From positions 1,305,001 through 1,369,000 of the forward strand of contig NC_016027.1 of assembly GCF_000182745.2 (NCBI RefSeq): 64,000 nt of DNA. Direction: 5' to 3'. The notes beneath the pieces are model-generated. The model worked only from the letters and a program-made list of their open reading frames with translations. It did no database searches and was not told the origin of the DNA. The position numbers and the translations under genes are program-made. Of the stretch, positions 55,719-64,000 are shown in pieces; position 1 is the first letter of the stretch; every line of letters begins with the position of its first letter. This DNA comes from Komagataeibacter medellinensis NBRC 3288 (GTDB lineage Bacteria > Pseudomonadota > Alphaproteobacteria > Acetobacterales > Acetobacteraceae).

Positions 55719-56166
55719 TGCTGGTATCTCCCTGGATTTGCGGGTTGTGTATGATCCCTATCAATCAATAATATGCGGGGAACAGTCAAACAGGGCGATG
55801 AAAACAGGGAATGGGACAATCCCCAGCCTGGCGGCAACCTGACAGGACTGCATGTATCCGGTCTCATCATGTCCATACCTGTAATAACATAATAGGACAC
55901 TGCCGCGCCCGTATGGGAGCCGAGATTGACTTCCCTGCCAGTCTGTCCGCATAATAAAGATGGCAATGGACTCTGCCTGATTTCAGCCATGAAATCGAAC
56001 CGCCCGCCGGGCTGATGATTCCTACCCCGCCATGTTATGCGTGAGGGAGGAGTGCGTCCGTGGTCTGCTGTCCTGCAATTCCCATTCATTTGCCACAAAC
56101 CGAGGGCAGGCGTGCATGGCCTGCCCTGCGTCATCCCTCCCGTTGTGCATGAACAGGAGAAGCCGC
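55719..56166. other. Intergenic region between divergent genes
   Basis: About 450 bases separate the leftward oxidoreductase from the rightward stress-protein gene. A 187-codon leftward frame overlaps here but has no ribosome site, no family match and runs into the oxidoreductase; I do not accept it. No clear operator was found. Confidence 0.4.
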
Positions 56167-56976
56167 ATGCGTATCCTTGTCATCCTTGACTGCCCGGAAA
56201 CCGCACGCCCAACACTGGAAAGCGCGGGCCAACTGACCAGCCGCCTGACAGGGGCTACAATCCGCGTACTTCACCCGCACCCCGCCCGCGACCCGAATTA
56301 CCAAAGCCCCGATGAAGGGATGCCCGATACCGCTGCGCGCCAGCGCTTTACACGCATGGTGACCAAACGAACCAGGCAGATCCACCAGATCTATACGGAC
56401 TGGGCCTGCACGGCAGGCCATGGAAGCGACATGAACTGGAGCGAGCAGGTAGGCGACATCCGTAAGGTCGTGGCTCAAGCGGCGACGAACAGCGACCTTG
56501 TCGTTCTGGCACGCCCGCGCACGGGTGCCACCGGGCAGGCCCTGTCCGGGGCGTTATATGATGCACGGGCCGCTGTTGTCCTTGCCCCCATGCAGCATCA
56601 TGCAACAACCGGGCTGAATCCTGTCGTGGCGTGGCATGCATCACCCGGCCTGGAACGCGCGATTGAAAGCGCATGGCCCCTGCTGGAAAAGGCAGGCAAG
56701 ATTACGGTCATCATAGGTGAGCATAGACCTGGCACCCAACCGGACCCGCAACTGGTGACCACGCTGCGCCATAAAGGCGTGGCGGTGGAGGTTGTGCATT
56801 TTACCATTACGGATACGGATATCGGCACGCAGATCCTGAACCATGCCATTGCAGCACAGGGTGACCTGCTGATCATGGGCGCCTATGGCCGTCCGCATCT
56901 TGTTGAATGGCTGTTTGGTGGTGCCACCATGGATATCCTGACCCAGGCCACCATACCCCTTCTGACCCACCACTGA
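56167..56976 (+). CDS. Universal stress protein, tandem UspA domains
   Basis: The 269-residue cytoplasmic protein has two UspA-like halves. The first starts MRILVILDCPETARPTLESA, is diverged and lacks a full nucleotide motif. The second ends with GDLLIMGAYGRPHLVEWLFGGATMDILTQATIPLL, the G-x2-G-x9-G-type ATP-binding tail of the family. AGGAG lies seven bases before ATG 56167. The crcB gene follows 36 bases later on the same strand. Such proteins respond to starvation, acid or oxidative stress; the exact role is unknown. Confidence 0.85.
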   Translation: MRILVILDCPETARPTLESAGQLTSRLTGATIRVLHPHPARDPNYQSPDEGMPDTAARQRFTRMVTKRTRQIHQIYTDWACTAGHGSDMNWSEQVGDIRKVVAQAATNSDLVVLARPRTGATGQALSGALYDARAAVVLAPMQHHATTGLNPVVAWHASPGLERAIESAWPLLEKAGKITVIIGEHRPGTQPDPQLVTTLRHKGVAVEVVHFTITDTDIGTQILNHAIAAQGDLLIMGAYGRPHLVEWLFGGATMDILTQATIPLLTHH

Positions 56977-57012
56977 AGCCCGGCAACCCGAGAAAAGAAA
57001 GCAACACTGTTC

Positions 57013-57429
57013 ATGTCCACAAATGTGCTATCCACCCTGCTCATTGGTTTTGCCGGTGCCGGGGGCACGCTCCTGCGCTACTGGCTGGGGATGGCAACCG
57101 CACGCTGGAGCCAGGTCCTGCCGTGGGGCACCATCATGATCAATGTGACCGGCTCCTTTGCCATCGCGTTCTTCGGCACCCTTACGGCGGCCAATGGTCG
57201 GCTGCCCGTGTCGGAAACCGGACGGCTTGTGTTCATGGTCGGGCTTTGCGGAGGATACACCACCTTCTCCTCCTTCAGCCTACAGACTCTTGATCTGCTG
57301 CGGAACGGGTCGCCCGCGCGCGCATTGTTCAATATCGGGCTGTCGGTCGGGCTGTGCATGGCCAGTGTCACGGCGGGTTACATGGCGGCACAGGCCATTA
57401 ATGCAGGCAACCATACCAGTCGGGTCTGA
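57013..57429 (+). CDS. crcB: Fluoride channel CrcB/Fluc
   Basis: The 138-residue inner-membrane protein is a Fluc-type fluoride exporter acting as a dual-topology dimer. Four helices are visible with the family signatures GAGGTLLRYWLG, GTIMINVTGSFAIAFFGT and GLCGGYTTFSSFSLQT. All are intact. It follows the stress-protein gene by 36 bases and is likely co-transcribed. I searched the upstream bases for a fluoride riboswitch (crcB motif) and saw none. Confidence 0.95.
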   Translation: MSTNVLSTLLIGFAGAGGTLLRYWLGMATARWSQVLPWGTIMINVTGSFAIAFFGTLTAANGRLPVSETGRLVFMVGLCGGYTTFSSFSLQTLDLLRNGSPARALFNIGLSVGLCMASVTAGYMAAQAINAGNHTSRV

Positions 57430-57608
57430 ACCGCATCCTGTATCCTACACGGGCGCGAACCCACAATATCAGGCTACAGCTACACAAGACCCGTCGGCCC
57501 GCAGTCAAAAGCAGACGCGGCATGGCCCGAAAGCAGGATCGGTCCCACTACAGACCGTGACGGGACGATCTTCAATACCGGTCCTGCGACCACTGGCCGG
57601 CAGAGCCT

Positions 57609-59975
57609 TCAGAATTCCATCGACAGGGTGAAATGATAGACGCGCGGCAAACCGGCATACAGGGTGGAGGCCGCACCGGATGTGCCGCTGGGCGCACCGG
57701 TGTAGACCGATGCCCAGTACCGCTCGTTCGTGGCGTTGCTCACGCCAAAACGCGCAACCCATGGGAACTTGGAAACATGGAAGGCATAGCGCGTGCCAAG
57801 ATCCAGCGTGGTGTACGATCCGGTATGCAGCGTGTTGGTCAGGTTGGCTGCACGGTTGCCCATGTAATGCACGCTTGCATTGAACGCCCAGCCCGAGGCA
57901 AACGAACCCAGCGACGCCGGCAGGCGGTAATCCAGCAGCAGGTTGGCCTGCAGCGGGGCGGCCCCCACAATCTCCTTGTTGTTGTAAGTGGCCGTCTTGC
58001 TGTTGACCAGTTCCGCATCCAGCCACGTCATGCCTGCCAGGACAGACAGGTTGGGCAGCACTTCACCCGAGATCTGGGCTTCCACCCCGTAATTGCGCTG
58101 CGTGCCGCCATATTCATAGGTCTGGCAGTTCGTTGTATGGGTGCAGGTCCCATTGGCTGCGGCAATATACATGGCGTAAGGCGAGGTCATGCGGAAACCG
58201 GCAACATTGAACTGCATTTTCTGATAACGCAGCTTGTAACCGACTTCATATTCTTCCGAATGCCCGACCGGCAGTGCAAGATTCGTATTGGTATAGACCG
58301 AATTGTTGGGTGTGACAGGACCCGCCTCGGCTGAACGACCATAGGTGAAGTACAGGGTCTGGTTCTGGGTCGGCTTGTATATGACGCTGGCTGTCGGGCT
58401 GAAGGTTGCATTGGCCTGGAAGGTTCTCTTGAGCGGGCTGGATGCATTGAGCGCCCCCTTCTGGTCGATCCAGCTCCACGCCAGCGTGCCCATGACCGAC
58501 CAATGCTTGTTGATCCGCATCGTATCGCCAATGATGAAGGACTGGCTCATGATACTGCTGGATTTATAACGACCCGTATAATAAGGCTGCGTACCGTTGG
58601 TCGGGGCCGTACCATACATGTTGTATGTACCCAGGCTCTGGGCACCAGTCACGGCTCTGGTCGGGTTATAATTGCCCATCATGTAGCCATTGGTGCCAAT
58701 CACCAGGTCATGCGTAAGCGGCCCGGTGTGAACCCGGCCATTGAAATACGCCATGTTACTACCCACGCGGAAATCATCCGCCGTCGTGGTCGCCGTGGCT
58801 TTGGATGTATAGAAACCTTCATACCCCTGGGTGGCGCTCAATGTATCGCTTATGCCAAAGGACTGGCGCATGGCATCCTGGTACAGGCCACCCAGCGTAA
58901 AGCTCCAGTCCCTGTTGATCTGGTGCCTGATCTTGGCCAGGAAGGTATTGGTTTCCATGTTGTAGCCGCTCCAGTCAGGCGCCATGCGCCGCCCCAGATC
59001 GGGCGCTTCGGGCAACTGTCCGCCAATGCCGGTGGGATTGGCAGCAGTACCGGCAGCAATACCAAAGCCGGGTGCCATGCCACGTTCATCATAGGTATAG
59101 TGGCTGGCATCGAGTTCAAGGACCGTCTTGGAATCAAAATGGATATCGAAATCGGCGCTGACCATCTCACGCCGGATCCAACTGCCCGGCGCATAGGCCG
59201 AACCATTGGCGTGCAGCATGTTCAGGCGATAGCCAAACCAGCCATTGCGGCCAATCCGGCCCGAAATGTCGCCATTGACCGTGGGCGTGCCGATGGAATC
59301 CACACCAACTGAAAGCCGTTCGGTACGGCGGTTGGTCGGACGCTTGAGGGTATATTCAAACACACCAGCCGGGTTTTCCGGCCCGTACATGGCCCCGGCC
59401 AGACCGTTGAGAACCTGCAGGTTATCAACCCATTCCGCCGGATAGGGCGTGGTGGAAACCACGTTCAGGCCATCAAGACGGGAATTGGCCACCACATCGG
59501 CTTCGAACCCACGCGACTGCGGGCGCGATGTATTCGGATCACCACGAATTTCCAACTGAACCGATGGCAGGAATGACGCCATGTCATTAATATTGCGCAA
59601 CTGCTGGTTGACCACCACATCATGCGTTACACCCATCACGGAATAAGGGGCATCCAGCGTATCGCGGTTACCCAGCGGGCCGAGATAGATGTTCTTGTTC
59701 ATGTATTTGGCGCCGGTGCCATCCGCCGCATGGTGGCCGTGAACGGTGATCGTCTCGCCATTGGAACCATCCAGTATCCCGGCAATAGGGGCGGTTGTCG
59801 CCGGTATGACGCTGGCTGCCACGCCGCCCGGTTTTGCCGGGACCGACTGCTTTACAATTGCCTGCTTACCCGTTTGTTCCGGCTGCACGGATGCTGCGGT
59901 TGCCAGCGTCGTTGTTGTCAGCAGCGAGGCGCAAAACGTCGCGGTAACAAGGACAGGATGGAAACGGTCATGCAT
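57609..59975 (-). CDS. TonB-dependent siderophore receptor
   Basis: The 788-residue outer-membrane protein has a signal peptide (VLVTATFCASLLTTTTLATA), a periplasmic linker, then a plug domain (LDAPYSVMGVTHDVVVNQQLRNINDMASFLPSVQL, RGFEADVV) and a 22-strand barrel ending in a terminal Phe (YHFTLSMEF). A TonB-box-like ETITVHG lies near residue 75. It should import a ferric siderophore using TonB energy. An IS5-type element lies 144 bases upstream of its ATG and may have displaced its promoter. A PepSY reductase-like gene, FTR1 and bfd elsewhere in the window also serve iron. Confidence 0.92.
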   Translation of the reverse strand: MHDRFHPVLVTATFCASLLTTTTLATAASVQPEQTGKQAIVKQSVPAKPGGVAASVIPATTAPIAGILDGSNGETITVHGHHAADGTGAKYMNKNIYLGPLGNRDTLDAPYSVMGVTHDVVVNQQLRNINDMASFLPSVQLEIRGDPNTSRPQSRGFEADVVANSRLDGLNVVSTTPYPAEWVDNLQVLNGLAGAMYGPENPAGVFEYTLKRPTNRRTERLSVGVDSIGTPTVNGDISGRIGRNGWFGYRLNMLHANGSAYAPGSWIRREMVSADFDIHFDSKTVLELDASHYTYDERGMAPGFGIAAGTAANPTGIGGQLPEAPDLGRRMAPDWSGYNMETNTFLAKIRHQINRDWSFTLGGLYQDAMRQSFGISDTLSATQGYEGFYTSKATATTTADDFRVGSNMAYFNGRVHTGPLTHDLVIGTNGYMMGNYNPTRAVTGAQSLGTYNMYGTAPTNGTQPYYTGRYKSSSIMSQSFIIGDTMRINKHWSVMGTLAWSWIDQKGALNASSPLKRTFQANATFSPTASVIYKPTQNQTLYFTYGRSAEAGPVTPNNSVYTNTNLALPVGHSEEYEVGYKLRYQKMQFNVAGFRMTSPYAMYIAAANGTCTHTTNCQTYEYGGTQRNYGVEAQISGEVLPNLSVLAGMTWLDAELVNSKTATYNNKEIVGAAPLQANLLLDYRLPASLGSFASGWAFNASVHYMGNRAANLTNTLHTGSYTTLDLGTRYAFHVSKFPWVARFGVSNATNERYWASVYTGAPSGTSGAASTLYAGLPRVYHFTLSMEF

Positions 59976-60118
59976 GGTTCAGAGGTGCCCGAAAGAAAAA
60001 TATCAAACAAAAGGTAGCTCCTTCTGCACGGCACGAACCAGGATTGTCTATATATATTCATATATATATGTGTATTTTTACAGATATAATCAGAAAGTGA
60101 TGCCAGAAGAACACAATT

Positions 60119-61407
60119 GGAGGGTTCGAAAAACCCCTGGTTCTGGCCCTCTGTGTGTGATTCCCTCTCTTCTGTGATGATTGAGGGAATGGCTCATGAA
60201 GCAGCCGGGCTTCTTTGATGTGGACGAGCGACTAGCCCGTTTGAGTGGCCTTGGCGATCAGCTCGAAGCGTTTTCTCGGACTGTGGATTTTGAGGTGTTC
60301 CGTCCTGATCTGGACAGGGCTCTGGCCTATGCGGACGGAAGTAAAGGTGGCCGTCCCCCGTTTGATCCGGTGCTGATGTTCAAGATCCTGGTGATCCAGA
60401 CGCTGAACAATCTCTCCGACGAGCGAACGGAGTATCTGATCAACGACCGGCTGTCCTTCATGCGCTTCCTCGGCCTGGCGTTATCGGACCGGGTGCCTGA
60501 CGCCAAAACGGTCTGGCTGTTCCGTGAACGGCTGACCGAGGCTGGCGCCATCCAGAAGCTGTTCGAGCGCTTTGACGCCACCCTGCGAAACGCCGGGTAT
60601 CTGCCGATGTCCGGCCAGATCCTGGATGCCACGCTGGTGGCGGCGCCAAAGCAGCGCAATACCAACGCGGAGAAAGTTGATCTTCGGGAAGGCCGCATTC
60701 CGCAGGACTGGCAGGACAAGCCTGCCAAGTTGTCCCACAAGGATCGCCATGCGCGATGGACACTGAAGTTCACGAAGGCAAAGCGGCAGGAGGACGGGAC
60801 GCTCCCGTCCACGGACCTCGCCATTCCGTTCTTTGGCTACAAATCGCATATTTTCATCGATCGAAAGTTTCGACTGATCCGGAAATGGAAAGCGACGGAT
60901 GCCGCCGCCAGTGATGGTGCCAGGCTGCGCGAGGGCTTGCTCGATAAAACCAATACGGCCTCAAGCGTTTGGGCCGACACCGCGTATCGCTCGAAAGCCA
61001 ATGAGGACTTCATGGACAAAGAGGGTTTCGTCTCGAAGGTTCACAGGAAAAAGCCGCATCTCAAGCCCATGCCCCGCCATATCCAGCGCTCTAACGCAGG
61101 GAAGTCCGTCATCCGATCCCGCGTCGAGCATGTCTTTGCCGATCAGAAATCGCAGACGGGATTGTTCGTCCGGACCGTGGGCATTACCCGGGCCACCATG
61201 AGGATTGGCTTGGCCAATATCGTCTACAACATGCGCCGCTTCCTCTTCCTCGAGAGGTTGAACGCGGCCGCGTAGCTATCCCATTGGCGACAGCGTCCGA
61301 TCTGCTCAAGACGCAGATCAAAAGTCACCCCAAGAACCGTCAATCAGCACGACAAAAGCCTGAAATCAGGAACCACGCGCGCCAATCAACGGTTCTTCGA
61401 TCCCTCC
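60119..61407. mobile_element. IS5-family insertion sequence (IS5 group), complete
   Basis: The 1289-base element is bounded by imperfect terminal repeats: GGAGGGTTCGAAAAACC on the left and, read inward from the right, GGAGGGATCGAAGAACC (15 of 17 match). It carries one transposase gene. I see no clear target duplication; the right end abuts an IS1182-type transposase fragment that does not resume on the left, so one side may have been rearranged after insertion. Confidence 0.85.
60196..61275 (+). CDS. IS5-family transposase
   Basis: The 359-residue DDE transposase starts MKQPGFFDVDERLARLSGLGD, typical of the IS5 group. Catalytic acids are in ILDATLVAAP, VWADTAYRSK and RSRVEHVFADQ (the last giving Glu). 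The DUF772-type N-terminal part (GGRPPFDPVLMFKILVIQTL, LSDERTEYLINDRLSFMRFLGL) is intact. The gene is full length without frameshifts, so the element may be active. GAGGGA precedes the ATG. Confidence 0.92.
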   Translation: MKQPGFFDVDERLARLSGLGDQLEAFSRTVDFEVFRPDLDRALAYADGSKGGRPPFDPVLMFKILVIQTLNNLSDERTEYLINDRLSFMRFLGLALSDRVPDAKTVWLFRERLTEAGAIQKLFERFDATLRNAGYLPMSGQILDATLVAAPKQRNTNAEKVDLREGRIPQDWQDKPAKLSHKDRHARWTLKFTKAKRQEDGTLPSTDLAIPFFGYKSHIFIDRKFRLIRKWKATDAAASDGARLREGLLDKTNTASSVWADTAYRSKANEDFMDKEGFVSKVHRKKPHLKPMPRHIQRSNAGKSVIRSRVEHVFADQKSQTGLFVRTVGITRATMRIGLANIVYNMRRFLFLERLNAAA

Positions 61408-61720
61408 ACCTTCGACGTGTCAGCGGTGCCGTTCATACAGGCAGTTTTCGTGCTCGCCCCATGCGAGCCGTTTTCCTCGCGCCCTGAGCAAGGAGGGATG
61501 GTTGACGTCGAAGACGACGACATGGGTATGACGCGAAGGGCGAACGCACCGCGCCCGCAACGGACAGTCGTGGCAATCGCTGGCGCGAGCATGGAAATAC
61601 TGGAACGCGCCGCGTTGGAGCTTGCCTTTGGGGCGCAGTGTCTTGCGCTGCTTCAGGCCATGACGCGCTTCATTAATTAGCACCGGCAGACATATGGTGT
61701 CGGGTCACTCTGCAGGATTC
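61408..61720 (-). pseudogene. IS1182-family transposase fragment
   Basis: Leftward fragments read GLKQRKTLRPKGKLQRGAFQ, then ASDCHDCPLRARCVRP, HPSLLRARGKRLAW and LYERHR, then a TGA where the family has Trp, then HVEG, after which the IS5 element begins. These match the C-terminal half of IS1182-type transposases, including the CxxCPLRxxC zinc-like motif. An upstream piece, DPTPYVC, is out of frame. The rest of the gene is missing. Confidence 0.75.
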
Positions 61721-61768
61721 TGCCGACATGTGACTATGCATAATAGGCAGGAAACACCCAAGACTGCA

Positions 61769-62671
61769 TCAGGGCACGATCAAGTGAGGAGAAGCCGCAA
61801 ATTCAATAAAATTGCAGAGATAACGAATGTTGTCATCCGTTTCTCGATGGCCAAGGAATATTTGTTTCGCAATGCCGTGTTTACCTAACTTTACAGGATA
61901 GAGTTTAAAGCGGGAGGCATACTCCTTCACAAGCCAGCGGGGAAGTGCCGCAACGCCCCTTCCATGGGTCACCATCACCAGCATGATGTCCGTCGTTTCA
62001 ATCTGTTTCTGCTGCCGTGGTCCAATACCAGCTGGTTGTAAGAATTGCGTGTAAATATCAAGTCGTTCAGACGGCACGGGATAGGTAATCAACGTTTCGT
62101 CTGCCAGTTGTTCCGGCAAGACAAATTTGGCCTTTCGAAGAGGATGTTCGGGGCCGACAGCCAGCACCAGTTCATAGTCAAATACCGGCGTAAATTTCAG
62201 ACCGGGTTTGTAAAGTGGATCAGGGGTCACCAGAATATCGATTTCATTACTGAACAGCGCACCGATCCCGCCAAACTGGAATTTCTGTCTTACATCCACA
62301 TCGACCTTTGGCCATTTCTCCAGATATGGTGAAACGACTTTTAAAAGCCACTGATAACAGGGATGGCATTCCATCCCTATACGCAGTGTACCACGCCCGC
62401 CATTTGCGAACTGTTCAAGATGGCTTTCCGCCAGTTCAAATTGTGGGAGCAGACGGTTTGCCAGTGACAAAAGCCATTCACCGGCCTGAGTAAGAACAAG
62501 AGATCGCCCCTCCCGCCGCCATATCTTGACGCCAAGCTGTTGTTCAATCTTGCGAATGGAATGGCTAAGCGCAGGTTGGGTCAGGTTCAGACGTGCCCCG
62601 GCAGCCGTCAGCGAACCTTCCCGTGCAACTTCCCGAATGATTGTCAAATGACTGCGTTCCAGAATGCTCAT
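61769..62671 (-). CDS. metR: LysR-family methionine regulator MetR
   Basis: The 300-residue regulator has the LysR helix-turn-helix (REVAREGSLTAAGARLNLTQPALSHSIRKIEQQLG) and an effector domain opening with LRIGMECHPCYQWLLKVV, the E-C-H-x-C-Y/F-Q-W-L block diagnostic of MetR, which uses homocysteine as co-effector. It activates metE, metF and metH. A decayed metF lies divergent to it, the natural neighbour. The ATG at 62671 (MSILERSHL) is the family start; an upstream frame to 62731 adds a non-conserved leader. Confidence 0.9.
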   Translation of the reverse strand: MSILERSHLTIIREVAREGSLTAAGARLNLTQPALSHSIRKIEQQLGVKIWRREGRSLVLTQAGEWLLSLANRLLPQFELAESHLEQFANGGRGTLRIGMECHPCYQWLLKVVSPYLEKWPKVDVDVRQKFQFGGIGALFSNEIDILVTPDPLYKPGLKFTPVFDYELVLAVGPEHPLRKAKFVLPEQLADETLITYPVPSERLDIYTQFLQPAGIGPRQQKQIETTDIMLVMVTHGRGVAALPRWLVKEYASRFKLYPVKLGKHGIAKQIFLGHRETDDNIRYLCNFIEFAASPHLIVP

Positions 62672-62976
62672 GTTCTGTCCGATAAATGCACAAAATTTAT
62701 ATAGATATAAAAATATATCATTCCAGTTCATTTTTATAAACTTCTATCATCGGAAAGCAATCATTCATACGGACACGGATCATGGTCTTCATTGACACTC
62801 ACGACCATTTTTACTCTGGCTTCAAACAAAGCGTCCAACTTTTCCCTGATATTTTCAAGAAAAAATTGGACGTTGTGAGTACTTGCTACTGACATGACAG
62901 AGAGGTTGAGCAACTGGTTCTCAGAAAGGCATATTAACGGATTGTTGTCGCGTAATTCCGAAGCTCCAATTCTGTC
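62672..62976. other. Spacer between metR and the metF remnant
   Basis: About 305 bases that should hold the metR/metF control region. It is less GC-rich than its neighbours. An 88-codon leftward frame (62761-63027) crosses into the metF remnant, has no ribosome site and no family match; I treat it as not supported. Confidence 0.4.
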
Positions 62977-63390
62977 TTCGAATTTGTTCCACCGCGAACT
63001 GACACAATCGAGCAACGGCTCTGGCACTACTTGTACCCTGCTTTGTCTCGGTGACCTATGGCGCGGGCGGAATCACGCAGGCCGATACTCTCTCCACGGT
63101 ATTGCGTCTGAAGCAGGAGACAGGCCTCGTTCCCACCGTCCATCTGACCTGTGTCGGTGCAAACCGCGAAGAGGTGGATGACTTTACCCGTCGTTATTGG
63201 GATGCTGGTGTTAATCATATCGTGCCCCTTCATGACGATTTTTCTACAGGCACTACTGATTACACTTCGAGACCAGGGGGTTATACCTATGCCAGCGATC
63301 TTGTCGCTGATCTGCATCTCATCGCGGATTTTGATATCTCTGTGGCCGCCTGCCCTGAAATTCACCCTGCGGCGTCAAGCCCGGAAGCTA
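62977..63390 (+). pseudogene. metF: 5,10-methylenetetrahydrofolate reductase (metF), frameshifted and truncated
   Basis: FEFVPPRTDTIEQRLWHYL begins MetF homology in one frame. After a frameshift FVSVTYGAGGITQADTL, LVPTVHLTCVGANREEVDDF, RRYWDAGVNHIVPLHDDF, GGYTYASDLVADLHLIADFDISVAACPEIHP and SPEA follow in another. The expected YPEVHP-SPEADL continuation is cut off by the IS that begins at about 63391, leaving less than half of the protein. The enzyme makes 5-methyl-THF for methionine synthesis; this copy is non-functional. Confidence 0.85.
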
Positions 63391-63451
63391 GGCTCAGGAC
63401 CCATTGATTTGTGTAGGGAATTTTGCTTCAGGTTCTGCAAGGAGACTGAAG

Positions 63452-63799
63452 ATGAGCGACCTGTTTTGGCTGACGGATGAACAGATGGAGCGTCTGCGGC
63501 CGTTCTTTCCCAAGAGCCATGGTAAACCTCGCGTTGATGACCGCCGCGTGCTGAGCGGCATCATTTTTGTGAACCGCAATGGTATGCGCTGGCGTGATGC
63601 GCCCCGGGAATACGGTCCGCACAAGACGCTCTACAACCGTTGGAAGCGTTGGGGCGACATGGGCATTTTCATGCGAATGATGGATGGCCTGTCTACCGCG
63701 AAGGCTGAGCCTCAGACTATTATGATTGATGCGACCTATCTCAAGGCACACCACACGGCTTCAAGCCTGCGGTTAAAAAAGGGGATCCAGGCCGCCTGA
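63452..63799 (+). CDS. Transposase OrfA of IS5-family element
   Basis: The 115-residue product starts MSDLFWLTDEQMERLRPFFP and carries the N-terminal DUF4096-type domain (GKPRVDDRRVLSGIIFV, GMRWRDAPREYGPHKTLYNRWKRW) and the first catalytic Asp in MIDATYLKAHHTA. AAGGAGA lies seven bases before the ATG. Near its end the heptamer A-AAA-AAG (63775-63781) is in the correct phase for -1 ribosomal slippage into OrfB. Confidence 0.9.
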   Translation: MSDLFWLTDEQMERLRPFFPKSHGKPRVDDRRVLSGIIFVNRNGMRWRDAPREYGPHKTLYNRWKRWGDMGIFMRMMDGLSTAKAEPQTIMIDATYLKAHHTASSLRLKKGIQAA

Positions 63800-64000
63800 T
63801 CGGACGCACTAAAGGGGGCATGAACACCAAGCTGCATGCGGTTACCGATCAGAACGGACGACCGCTGAGCTTCTTTATGACAGCCGGACAGATCAGTGAT
63901 TACACCGGAGCCTCTGCTCTGCTGGACAGCCTTCCCATGGCACAGTGGTTGCTGGCGGATCGGGGTTATGATGCTGACTGGTTCCGGGATGCTCTGGAGG
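63781..64000 (+). CDS. Transposase OrfB part, expressed by -1 frameshift (3' end beyond window)
   Basis: After slippage the frame continues GDPGRLIGRTKGGMNTKLHAV, then GRPLSFFMTAGQISDYTGA and LADRGYDADWFRDAL, the second catalytic Asp region of the IS5-family DDE domain, and remains open to the window edge. The final Glu motif lies beyond. The start given is the first codon after the slip, not an independent initiation site. Confidence 0.8.

Larger units (their letters stand above)
63391..64000 (+). mobile_element. IS5-family insertion sequence (IS427-like), right end beyond window
   Basis: MetF homology stops at a TA dinucleotide (63389-63390), after which GGCTCAGGACCCATTGATTT looks like a terminal repeat. 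Two overlapping transposase frames follow with a -1 slippery site, as in the IS427 group. The right end is outside the window, so length and target duplication cannot be checked. Confidence 0.75.

Noticed and set aside
55571-56134. 187-codon leftward frame between the oxidoreductase and stress-protein genes
   Set aside because: No family match or ribosome site, and it runs into the oxidoreductase gene; probably a chance opening in GC-rich DNA.
56977-57012. Possible fluoride riboswitch before crcB
   Set aside because: Only 36 bases are available and none of the conserved crcB-motif elements is seen.
62761-63027. 88-codon leftward frame between metR and the metF remnant
   Set aside because: Its right part is antisense to metF homology and no ribosome site is present.

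Overview
The window reads as chromosome of an acetic acid bacterium (Acetobacteraceae, most like Komagataeibacter/Gluconacetobacter). Evidence is inferential: coding DNA is GC-rich with AT-rich spacers, and the gene content fits. It has an S-L-C membrane flavocytochrome dehydrogenase, a remnant of a membrane PQQ glucose dehydrogenase, a pyruvate-decarboxylase-type enzyme, PPDK with its regulatory protein, NDH-2, several aldehyde dehydrogenases and IS5-family elements. No rRNA, tRNA, CRISPR array, prophage or defence island was seen.

Layout. 1-5.2 kb: an edge-truncated exported protein, then an asparagine module (AnsP-type permease, outer-membrane-like protein, asparaginase-family enzyme). 5.2-8.5 kb: an SfnB/DszC-type flavoenzyme, an MFS exporter and a 43-residue membrane peptide gene. 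9-14.4 kb: 2-oxo acid decarboxylase, PPDK regulatory protein and PPDK, i.e. the pyruvate/PEP node. 15-20.5 kb: a DUF3311 + Na+/monocarboxylate symporter pair, bfd, nsrR, a semialdehyde dehydrogenase and a PAP2 protein. 20.7-24.3 kb: the three-gene periplasmic dehydrogenase operon. 24.8-26.4 kb: FTR1 iron permease + cupredoxin, then a frameshifted flavohemoglobin remnant. 26.8-28.4 kb: an ABC-F ATPase. 28.4-35 kb: a copper-resistance regulon (copA, csoR, small His/Cys-rich exported protein, multicopper oxidase, copB) with two matching operator-like sites, then a GST.

35.4-42 kb: an exported protein, free-Met-R-sulfoxide reductase, a wrecked glucose dehydrogenase gene carrying an ACCCG pentamer repeat, ndh and an ExaC/AldB-type aldehyde dehydrogenase. 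42.4-50.6 kb: Rieske oxygenase with divergent LysR; PepSY membrane protein; an operon of EipA-like protein, TetR and Crp/Fnr regulators behind a 23-bp operator-like palindrome; MFS exporter and GlcG/HbpS protein; a frameshifted IclR gene. 50.9-60 kb: nucleotide-sugar epimerase, XRE regulator, a large Hint-domain protein, MDR oxidoreductase, universal stress protein, CrcB fluoride channel and a TonB-dependent siderophore receptor. 60.1-64 kb: a complete IS5-type element joined to an IS1182-type remnant, metR, a decayed metF, and a second IS with a -1 frameshift signal that ends metF and runs off the window.

Themes: periplasmic oxidation and C2/C3 metabolism, copper and iron handling, and active gene decay (hmp, gcd, iclR, metF, an IS1182 transposase). 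The most novel-looking items are the paired copper operators, the orphan 43-aa membrane peptide, the palindrome-controlled EipA-TetR-Crp operon, and an asparaginase lacking its catalytic Asp. No wholly new multi-gene system is evident.
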